Part shown: in pieces, positions 11,316 through 22,500 of the stretch
How positions within the stretch are numbered: position 1 is the first letter of the stretch
Layout of the letters: every line of letters begins with the position of its first letter
Assembly (NCBI GenBank): GCA_020284085.1
Contig: JACEVL010001642.1
Location: forward strand, 901,001-965,000
DNA from: Aporrectodea caliginosa
Lineage: Eukaryota; Annelida; Clitellata; Crassiclitellata; Lumbricidae
Length of the DNA stretch: 64,000 bases
Direction: 5' to 3'
The notes under the pieces: model-generated
What the model was told of the DNA's origin: nothing
Seen by the model: the letters and a program-made list of their open reading frames with translations, nothing else
Databases searched by the model: none
Position numbers and translations under genes: made by a program

Positions 11316-12070
11316 TAAAATTTAAAAATCCATGGGTACATGAATGGCATTCGGTAATGAGAAAACCCGCTATAATGAAGTACCGTATGCGAAATGGTAA
11401 AATTGTCGCACTAAGTGTTCCGATTATATATAGAGTTTCGTTCCAAAAAGCTGATATCAGCTTTAGCCAGCCTTGCAAAAACCGTAAATTTGTGCCGAAA
11501 TCATTTACGATGCCCTTTGGTAATGAACAGAAGAGGAAGGCATGCTCTGATGTGTGTACGGCGTTCTATTAGTTTCATGGACCGCAACTGTAGTCTAATA
11601 TACAGTATCTTTGGTCCAAGCATTGTAGTGCGCCCTGATTGTTCGATATGAATGACACATGGAGTATAACTTAGACGGAGAGTCTTAACTGTTCTTATAC
11701 AGTATATTTTGGCATGCTACGCGGAATGTACCATTTTTCCATGTTTTCTTATGACAACCCTAACCCTGACCGTAACCGACCTTCACTAACCCTAACCGAA
11801 CCTCACGACGCCTAACGGAAGCTGACGATGCCCGACTGGGATAGACCGGGATCAGACGCCATGTGATCCGTGAAACTAATAGAATGCCGTGTGTACCTTA
11901 TGTGCAAATGGTGAAATTTGTCGTGCTAAGCTTTCAGTTGTATACGTGTTTGTCCAGGAAGCTGGTATAAGATGCAACAACCATAAATTTTGTGCTTGAA
12001 ATCATTTGCATTGCCCGTAAATTATAAAGCAAAGAGTTTTATGGAGTGCTGTTGAGGGCATGGTATAATA
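11316..12070. repeat. Diverged direct repeat flanking a MITE
   Basis: The left part near 11386-11460 (TATGCGAAATGGTAAAATTG, then CGCACTAAGTGTTC) and the right part near 11900-11970 (TGTGCAAATGGTGAAATTTG, CGTGCTAAGCTTTC) are copies of one sequence about 500 bp apart. Both continue into AAATTTGTGC(C)GAAATCATTT-like sequence. The 329-bp MITE at 11560-11888 lies between them. Confidence 0.6.
11560..11888. mobile_element. hAT-like MITE with 8-bp target duplication
   Basis: Termini GGCGTTCTATTAGTTTCATG and (inverted) GGCATTCTATTAGTTTCACG are about 22-bp inverted repeats. Exact 8-bp duplications GTGTGTAC lie at 11552-11559 and 11889-11896. The core at about 11756-11850 has CCCTAACCCTGACC telomere-like repeats similar to the core of the element at 1481-1762. 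No coding capacity. Confidence 0.8.
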
Positions 12071-12445
12071 AGTCAAAATCAAATTGTAATTAGTAACTTC
12101 TAATTCACAAGGCGTTGGTGCATCAGAACCAAGTTGTAATCAAGTCAATATCCAGAAGATCAGTCTACTAAGACAGAAAACCAGCTCAGTGATTGTAAGA
12201 TCATAGGTTCAAGTTTCGAATGAAAAATCCAATGAGAGAATAGTTTAATAACAGTGAAAAAACCTGGGAGTTTATTGGAGGCTTATATCAAGGAATGATA
12301 GCAATAAGAAACCAAGAGAAGTTGTAGAAGAGTATATACTACTAGACTTGACAAAACATTTCAATGTTTTTCAAAGCTAGTTCTTTTTAAAACCACAGTT
12401 TTAATGTTTCAGCTGGACGTAGACTGTGATTGGTCTCGTTTGAAG
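12071..12445. other. GRIN1 upstream region and 5' UTR
   Basis: A SINE-like fragment (ATCAAGTCAATATCCAGA, 12135-12155, also near 57890) lies upstream. The 3' splice site TTAATGTTTCAG ends at 12412, so the first coding exon begins at 12413 with 33 bases of 5' UTR; an upstream non-coding exon is implied but not located. An ATG at 12404 lies inside the acceptor and is not the start. Confidence 0.5.
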
Positions 12446-15400
12446 ATGCTGTGGTTTCTGCAGCTGGTGTGGGCATGTGGGGCACTTACAGTTGGGGCTA
12501 CCGACAACCCTGTGTCCACACTGCATTCCACTACTCATGCACACGTCTTCCCAGCAGTTTTCAACATAGGCGGCGTCCTCAGCTCACCGGAACACGGAGA
12601 AACACTGCTCCGAGCAATTCATACGGAGAACACTGCAGATCCAAGACGACTTCCTGAAGGCGTCCAGCTGAACGGAACTTTCATTATGATGGACAGCAAC
12701 CCCATCAGGGCTGCAAAGTCGATCTGTGAAGAACTGATACCCAGACAAGTCTACGTCGTGATTGCAAGTCGGGCGGTTTTGCCTTCAGACCTCTCGCCAA
12801 TGGCTGTGTCGTTCACGTGTGGATTCTACAAGATTCCTATCATCGGGCTTTCAGCCAGAGAAAGTTCATTTTCAGACAAGGTTCATTCATAGATTCATTC
12901 AGAGCATTTATATAGTGCCCCTTCAAGGTGGCACTCCCAGGTCCAGAAAAATGGAGCAGTTTTCAAGTGTTGCTGAAAGATGCATGTAGTGTCTGTGAAA
13001 GGATAAGAAGCTCCTATCAAAGGTTGCTTGACCACCATGTATTCATAACGTATGTGACTGTGTATGGGCATAAAATCCTCAGAGGAGTTGTTATCAAGAG
13101 CGAAATCACTGTCTCAACCTGCTACTTCCTACAGAGCACTGCCTTAATTTTCATTTATGTCAATGGACATGCAGTTGAATTCATACCATGCACTGCAACA
13201 TGAAATGCCAGTATGCATCAATCGCTCGCTGTATGTGCATAAAAATTATAAATACTCTAGTACTTGTTATTGATTGAATAGAAATGCTGCTAGTTATCTT
13301 TCAAACCATATATAAAGTTAGACTTTTAAACTATTATATTTCACCACTATATGAAAGTGATGCTTCTTTACTATTTTGTATGCTCTGAGGTATGATCAAA
13401 TGTGTCACAGGTTGCTTTGCACTAGTAAAGATTACTTACATACGTACTTTTTAGTTGATGGCATATATATAATTTTGCAGATACATAGAGCATCATAGTC
13501 TGATTTGCAATTGACAGAATGTTCACTCAGCGTTCATGAGAACCGTTTCGTCATATTCAGAACAGACTGAGATTTGGGCTGAACTTCTTGACTACTTCAG
13601 CTTCAAGCGCGTCATCTTCATTCACAGTTCGGATCAAGAGGGACGTGCAATGCTCGGAAAGTTCCAGAGCAAAACGGAGGCGGAAGGAAACAAGGTCTGC
13701 CAGTCTGATGTGGTATCAGATTTTGATGGTAGCTGATTCGTTTTGCTCATAATATGTTGGCAGGTGTGGTGGAGATAAGACTAATTGTGTGGGGTTGGTA
13801 TCAGTTTAATGGTGCCATGTCATAATGAATGAGATTAGCTTTACGTTCCTGCTGAATAACTGGGATTGGGGTCTGGCACCACCCAAGTATGGTAGTGGTG
13901 GAGTTCGAACCATGTTAGTACCTGTTAATGGTTAGTACCATGATGTATCAACATCTCTTAAATACCCAACTACCTAAATTTTTGTGAAGTACTTGATTAT
14001 ATGCACTATATTAAGTGTCTATACGTCGTAGGTACATGATTACCTGGTGCCAACTCGGCCTTCCATCGATTAATGGTCTGTAATGAGTGTAAGTGCAGGT
14101 TTTGAGGTTACAGATGATGTCCTTGAGCCTCAAATGAACATCTTTAAAAAGGCAAATCACTGTAACTGTCATTGTAATCGCTTATTTATATAGTGCCACC
14201 TTCAAAAGGAACTTGTCATAGGTGCTCCTTTGTATTGTCTAGTAATCTTTTCATTCATTCGTTTCAAGATTTTATATAGCGCCCCTTGAAGAAGCCTACT
14301 CAGAGGCGCTCGATCTTTATGTATACATAACATGAAGCATAGTTTTTAATGGACTTTTGGCATCATTTCTATTCATGTGTATTAGTTTCTGCCGTTCTAT
14401 TAACTTGAGTTTTCCAATCGTTGCAGATTGAGAAGAACATCGCTTACGCTTCAGGACAGACGAATTTCACGGAGGAGTTGAACCAGATGCAGAACTTGAC
14501 TTCAAGGGTCATCCTCCTTTACGCCACGTCAGTCATTTGTCTTACGCGTAACTGGTGAAATTTTGCATAGTCTGTGACGACTTTTATAGCTCCATTTGAG
14601 CTCTTGTCTGTGGTAGCAGTTGTGTAGATCATGGTGATTGTATGTGTTCTTGTATGTGTGTTCGTGTGTGTGCTTTGTATGAGTTTTCACTTTGTATGTG
14701 CTTTCCGCTACCCTCCAAAGCCTTTCATTCGCCAGATGGCGTTGGTAAAATGAGCAGTAGATTGTGATGGTTGCCTTGCGTGGCTGCCAAACAGTTAAAT
14801 TTGAATCCTGCAATAACTTGTGATCATCCATTCATACTATGAATTGTAATCATTCTGCGGTGTGTCAGTTTGAGATAATACACGAAGATTATAGAATAGA
14901 ATTATAGATTATAACAGTATGAGTGACAGACGATTGGGTTTTTTGCATATACTTCGTTTATTGAGTTCTTGCTGACATACTGCAGCCAGTAACAGAAAGA
15001 GGAATAAATGTTAAATAAAATAATTCAATTGGGCTTGGTCAGTTAGAGGGGGCTGTGGTCGAGTGTCTGCATTGTATTTGGGAATTGCAGTTTCTGTCAT
15101 CCTCTCTCGGGAGTTCGAAGTTATGAGGGTGAGGACTTGGGCTATATGGCCTGCGGACCCTACAGCGGGAATGGGCTAAGCAGGACGTGTGAGTCAAGTC
15201 ACATCACGACCCGCAGCAGCTGGCCTTCAGTGTCGCCTACGAGCGCCTCAGTGCTCATCATGTCGGGCGACAGAAAGCTCAAGTGGTGTTCATGCTTGTA
15301 TTTGTGCTTCTGTGTGTTATTGCATATGAGCTTATATGTGAGCTTGTACTTATGTGTTTGTATGTGTGTGTTTGGGTTCACTTCCGTGTGCTTGCGTATG

Positions 15401-18400
15401 TTTTTATGTGTGGTCTTATATCTTTTTTGTGTTCATGCTTGTATTTATGCTTGTACAATGTACATGTATGGGTATATGTGTTTGTACTTTGCTTTGCTTA
15501 TATTTTGTGTACTGGTGTAAGCTAGTTATGCTTACTGAACGTAATGAGGTTATGTGAACTGTAGCGAGGAAGACGCTGAGTTGATCTACCATGATGCAGC
15601 TCTGCTGAACCTCACTGGGTCTGGCTACGTCTGGATCGTCACTGAGCAGGCCCTTCTGCCGCCCAACACCCCGAAAGGTCAGCTGCTTTGTTCCCAAGTC
15701 TTCTCTCATCTTTAGATGTTTCTCCTTTCGCAGCGGTATTTCTAGACTGGTTGCATCCTGTCTTTTACCTAACCACATACCTTTAACCTTTATATAACCT
15801 TGTACATGTGCAGCACAGTGCACATGTTCGGTAGCATGCTTTGTCTGTAATCCAACGATTGTGGGTTTGAGCCTGTCGAGTGAATTTATCTAACAACCTT
15901 CGACTGTTATTCGTGGATAGTTGACTCGGTGACAAAGCAGTCATATAAATTGTAGGGGGTCTTGCGATGCTCTGGCCCCATGTCCAGGACCTTGCTGGCT
16001 TGAGGGCTGATGAATAGACATCGTATGTAATGGTAGGATGTGGCATGGAATATTCCACTAGGGACATGGGACCTAAGCTTGTTATTACAGAATTATTAGG
16101 TGCCTCTCTGCAATGACAAGGCTTCAATCACTGGTGCTGAGCGATTGTGAATCATGGAGTTGCTCAAGGTCTGTGCACAGTTACTGTCTCAGGGGAGGAT
16201 CTAGCCCGTACTCTCTCCGCGTTAAAGGACAAGCGCTACCTAAACTTCTAACTAAGCTATTACCTAACCCACCTAATTGTTTTCCGCTGCAGCTCAACAT
16301 AAATGAACCGAGGTATTTACTGATAGTCGGTGCAAAGCAATGAAGCACTTGGTGGGAACTTTACTTGTAGGGGAAACACTTTGCATTACCTGTCTCCAGG
16401 TGTTCTTGGTGCCCGTCTCGTCAGCAGTGAAGACGAGGATGCTCACATTGAGGACAGCGTCTCCCTCATTACTTTGGCGATTCAGAAGCTGCACAGTGAG
16501 AGAGCGAACGTCACGGCCGCTCCGTCCATCTGCGACGAAGTGAATCGGTGGGAGAGCGGGCAGAAGCTTTGGCGGTCAGTAGCACCACAAGTCCTCCTTC
16601 AGTTGGGAAGTAGAAAGGCTAAGTAAGGGTCGGTAAGATCAGTTCAGATAAGGCAGATGAGGTATGGTGTGTCTGTATTAGGTTAGGTAAGATGAGGTTA
16701 GAGAATGCAGATTAGGTAAGGTATGCATAATTAATTGCATAAGGTACTTAAGGTAAGATTAGGTAAGATGAAGTTTGATAGGACATCTACATCTACACTT
16801 ACATCTAGGTTACATACAGGGTTAAATGAGGTAAGGTAAAGTAATCTCAGGTGAGACCATGTTAGATTAGACAGGTAAGCATAAAGTAAGTAAGTAAGTA
16901 GCCTTAAAGTGGGGATGAGACGGGCATAAGGCCAAGAATGGTAAGATCAGGTAATTATAGCAGGATAAGTGGTTTAAATAATGTACTTTTGCAAGAGCCT
17001 TACTTAATGGTTGATATGGCTCAGCAAAGAGATGTCATTTATGGGTTTTGTTGTCATGGTTGCCTGTATTTCTATTGTTACCTGTTTCTGTCATTATATT
17101 CAGCTCGATCCGCAGTCAAGAACTGGAACACGGTCGGACAGGAAGAGTGAAATTCAACGATGCAGGCGATCGCATTAACTCATTGTATCAAATCGTCAAC
17201 ATGCAGAATCGTGGACTTGTTATTGTCGGGTCTTACCTAGTTGGAACGGTAAGTTATCTCACCTAATTGGTATGGTAAGCAATCTTACCCAGTTTGTATG
17301 GTAAGTTACCTATTTGGTACAGTATAAGTTGTCTTACCTAGTTGGTATGGTGATATTACCTAGTTGGTAGAGTAAGTGAAAGTTTCTGTGTTTGATGTTG
17401 TTTGGAATTGAAGAGTTATCGTTTTTACATTATTTTAGCAGAAATATTAAAGCTCTATGTCGTCTATGATTAGATTAGATTAGGCAAGATTAGATTTATG
17501 GAGATTTTGATTAGATGTGGTTCTGGTTTCTTTTGAACCGAGGAGAAGGATTCGAAGACGAATAAGCCGACCCTGCATGAGGAGATGATCATCTGGCCTG
17601 GCTACGAGACACAGAAACCAAAGGGAATTAAAATCTCATCACATCTCAAGGTTGTTGTCTACCTACTACTAATGCCTCACATATGTGCAAATAACTTCCC
17701 TAATAATGTGCATCTTTATTACACAAGTTCTGTTTTTACTTAGTCACGAACAGGGATCCTTAATTCGTTTCAGCCTTACGAGCTGACCCTACCTGCTTAA
17801 CGCTGACCCTACTGCTTAACGCTGACCCTACTGCTTAACGCTGACCCTACTGCTTAACGCTGACCCTACCTGCTTAACGCTGACCCTACCTGCTTAACGC
17901 TGACCCTACCTGCTTAACGCTGACCCTACCTGCTTAACGCTGACCCTACTGCTTAACGCTGACCCTACCTGCTTAACGCTGACCCTACCTGCTTAACGCT
18001 GACCCTACTGCTTAACGCTGACCCTACCTGCTTAACGCTGACCCTACCTGCTTAACGCTGACCCTACCTGCTGAACGCTGACCCTACCTGCTTAACCACT
18101 GCTATTCCTTACATTATTTTAACTGTATCCTATCTGAAGAAGAAGAAGAGATGCTGCCATGGGTATAAAGTGTTGGCAACTTCAATATTCTTAGCCTTTG
18201 CGTTTGAGGGTGGATGGCCAGTCCCTCCCTTTCCCTCAGCTGTGTACAGTCCGTGTACTCAATAGAGCTAAGATACTTTGGTATTATTCTACCTAAAGCT
18301 GAAATTCTTGACATCAGTTTGACAGCATGTGCACACTACACATTATACTACACTAATACACTACATATTAAACTACACAAATACACTACACATTAAACTA

Positions 18401-19427
18401 CTTTAATACACTACACATTAATTACACTAATACACTACACAATGTGACGCAGGTGGAGCCTAAATCTCGAAACAAATTTCTGTTCTGGCGGGAATTTGAA
18501 CTTCCGACCTCTCGGTTTATAGCTGGTCAAGCACACTAACAACTGGATTATCATGCATTCCCTATGTACACATGAACTTCACTAATTATGTACAATTGTA
18601 CATCTTTATGACAAGCGGGATATTGTAGTAGTTGGTGTGCTGGACTGTAAATCGAGAGGTTGGGGGCTCAAATCCCTGTCAGGGCTGAAATTTGGTTTGA
18701 GATTTCTGCTCCATATGTGCCCCTAGCCAACTTAGCTATAATGAGTACACTGTCGGTGGGAAGATGAGACGGCAAGGGAGAGGACTGACCACCCGCCCTC
18801 GTATGCAGTGGCTAAGGAAATGAAGTCACTAACACTTTATACCTATGGCTGCCTATCAGGCTTGCTCAAGGGACTGGCTGCTCTTCTTGCTCTTCTTCTT
18901 ATATAACAAGCTCTGTTTAAGTCAGTCAGGAACGGGAATCCTAAGTCATTTCAGCTCTACGCCTACATTACCTGCCTAACCATTGCCATTCTTTACATTA
19001 TTTCAACTGTATAATATCCTACTTCATCTTTCTTTACCATTTCCATACACTCCCTTTCCTTGCCCTGTTTTACATATCCATCCCATTAACTTGTCCTATC
19101 CTGGCATATCTTATCGTGCCATATACGTGATCCTGTCCAACCTAACCTTATGTTTCCTTAGCTTACCGTACATCTTGTGATTCCTTCCTTTCCTTGTGGT
19201 ACCTCATCCTATCCTACCTTAACTTCTTACCTTACTTTTACCTTATCCTATCCTACCTTGCTGTAATACCTTACCAGATGCTAACCCATCCTATGTTAAC
19301 TTACCTTACTTAACTGTAAATTGCCCTGTGCTACCTTACCATTCATTACCTTACCTGATCCTAATTTACCCCATGCATGTTTTACTTTACATATTTTAAA
19401 TCATGATTGTTTCAGGTGCTTACAATC

Positions 19428-19505
<78 letters not shown>

Positions 19506-19514
19506 TATTATTAT

Positions 19515-19571
<57 letters not shown>

Positions 19572-22500
19572 TTTACATATTTTAAATCATGATTGTTTCA
19601 GGTGCTTACAATAAATGCAGTGCCGTTCATCTATGCCGACCCAATGACTGACTCGCGCAGGCAGTGCGATGTCAAACTTAACCGACTTCGCTGCCCTAAA
19701 CCCAGTCTGAATGGGGGTAAGTATCACTTGCAATAGGTCTGCCCAATTGGGTGAGTTTCTTTTGCAAAGAGATGCTAAGTGTCTTTGATATAAAGGCATC
19801 TTTAAATATGCATTCATCCTTACATTCATTCATTCATTCAATTTATTCAATTATTTCATTCATTCAATTCATTCTTTCAGTTTTCTTCATTTCATTCATT
19901 CATTTATTCCTCCACTCATTCTCATTAATTAATTCATTGATTTATTTGGTTCTTTCAATTCTTTCATTAAGTCATTCATTTCTTTCACTTTTCCTAGTTC
20001 ATCCAGTCCTCATTTATTAATTAATTAATTAATTTGTTCTATAATGCAGTATATCAATTCATTCTTTTCATGCATTCATCAATTAATTCTGTCAAGAAAT
20101 TAATTTATTTGTAAGATATGTGTAGTGCCTCATCAAGATAAATGAACTTAAAATGAGCAGAGCTGTGAATGTTGGCCAGTAGCCTAGGCTAGACAGAGGT
20201 CAGAGGTTCAATTTCGTGGCTGGGCAGAAATGAAGTGCAGCACTTGTTAGTCCACTTGGTTTGTCTGATGTCTAGTGAAGTTCAGTACAGACTGAATAGC
20301 AACTGAACTGTGATTAATCACTGACCAAATGTCTGGCTGTAGACTAGGTCAGGTTATACGGACTGTAAACTAGGTTGAGTTACACTGGGTTTAAGTCGTG
20401 GCCTTGTTGTTAGGTCCACCGGAAGAGCACTGTTGCTATGGTTATGCGATGGACCTTCTGGTGAATCTTGCCCAGCAGGTCAACTTCACCTTTGACCTTG
20501 AACTGCAAGAGTTGTACGGCGAAGTGAAGAGGGTTAGTATGTGTCGGCTGAATTGGAAAGCAGAATTCATGTTTTTTAGTTGGAACATCTGCATGATGAT
20601 ATAAGTAACCTAATCCTCATGTATTGTCTCTGTATCCTTGTGTGTGTGTATGTATGTATATGAGTTTGTATGCAAGTATGTACTTATGTATGTGTGTGTT
20701 TATGTTTGCAAAAATGTGTGTTATATGTATTTGCATGTGTGTATGCATGGATGTATATGCATATTATATGTATGGATGTGCATATCTGTGAATGCATAAT
20801 TATGTGTGTATATATGTATATATGTATTCATGTATGTATGTATGTGTGCATGTATGTGTATGTATGTATATATGTATGTATCTGTGTGTGCATGTATGCA
20901 TCTGTATATGTGTGTAATGTATCTTGTTCTTTAATGTGTATGCACTGCATATTGGATATGTAGTGCTTGTCTGTATAGAAGCTCATCTGATGTTGGAAGG
21001 ATCATTCATTCAGCTGAGGTGCAAAGATGACCACAGATAATCCAATCTAATCTAACTGGATGACTTCTATAGTGCCAACTTATGATAATGCCCAAGGCAT
21101 CCGATGATGATAATGGACAATGCTTCAGTTGACGGTCACTTCCAGTGGGGTCACTTTACATGACTCCTCCAACATTCAGTTGGTCGTCTATGTCTACTGA
21201 CCACTAAAGGATGGAGGTCTGTGTGTGAGCGTCAGGTGGTCTTCAGTTGACTCTGTTTGCCTGCATCATTTGTGAACAGAACCAAGTCAATAAGATCGAA
21301 TGACATGATATTTTATAATATGGTTTGGTATGTAAAGCATGGTGTGATAGGATACAGAATGGTAAGGTGTTTTATGGATTGGCATGGTAAGTAAGTAAGT
21401 ATATCTTTTATTATAGCACTGCATTTTGGTTTACATGAGAATCTCTCCGGAAAATTGGCATGAAACGGAATGGTATGTAATGGCATGGTTTGATGTGGTA
21501 AGCGGTGACGATGAAGTGACAGCAGTATTGGAATCGATATTTTCTGGGTCATCTAGGTCAATGGAACTCAGGTCTGGAGTGGAATGATCGGTGACCTGAA
21601 GAACAACCGGGCTGATATGATCGTCGCTCCATTGACGATCAATCCGGAGAGAGCAGAAGCCATCGACTTCTCCAAACCATTCAAGTATCAAGGCCTAACG
21701 ATTCTTGTCAAGAAGGTGAGTTATGTGGCACTCAGGTAAGGTCGGGATGGGTAAGGTGAGGTAAGGTTAAGCTCTTCTGGTAGTAATCAGCTGATTCTGA
21801 TTGTTCCTTAGACTTCTGAAGGATCCTGTAGCCCATCAACACAACCTCGGAGAACTTCCCTTCGTAGAAACTGGTATTAAATAAGTGATTCTAGAACTGG
21901 ACGAGGAGGGCTTCTGAGTAGAATTCTTGGAGATATTTGTTGCTGAATTAAAGGATTAAAATGAGGATTAAAATATCTGTCTTTGTACTGATTTCTGTTG
22001 TAAATCAAAACCAAGATTGCAAGAGTGCAACATCCAAGGACTTTACCAGAGACCGGTAATTTACAACAGATTACCTTTCAGGACTTGGCTGTGAATACGT
22101 CCAAGTAGATTTCTATGAAGGCACTGTATGAATGTTCTGAATAATTAGTTGAGTAAATGGATGAATGTGTGAATAACCATTACGTTGTTGACTGATTTAT
22201 GTTGTAAACAGAATGAATGTAATCTTAAATGACGTTCTGATCTCTGTTCTAAGCAGAGTGAACATTACATTTACGTTACGTATGGATTGTTTTTTGTGTA
22301 TATAGATGACGAAGGATTCGAGCCTTGGTTCTTTCCTTCAGCCATTTCGTGATACGCTCTGGATCCTCGTTGGTCTGTCGGTTCACGTCGTTGCACTGGT
22401 TCTCTACTTGCTCGACCGATTCAGTCCGTTCGGAAGATTTAAGCTCGCTAAGACGGATGACACGGAGGAGGATGCATTGAATCTGTCGAGTGCCATGTGG

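Noticed and set aside
11751..11830. Interstitial telomere
   Set aside because: The CCCTAACC repeats are irregular and lie inside a TIR element with target duplication.
12404..12445. Upstream in-frame ATG of GRIN1
   Set aside because: It overlaps the 3' splice site TTTCAG; the ATG at 12446 begins a signal peptide.
17779..18100. CRISPR-like or telomere-like array
   Set aside because: No spacers; unit 19/20 bp; a minisatellite within an intron.
19321..19614. Open frame with a long Ile/Asn run
   Set aside because: It is the translation of the (AAT)n(ATT)n microsatellite before GRIN1 exon 8; no protein support.
20670..20963. Cys/Tyr/Val-rich open frame
   Set aside because: Artefact of the TGTA/TGCA repeat in GRIN1 intron 9.
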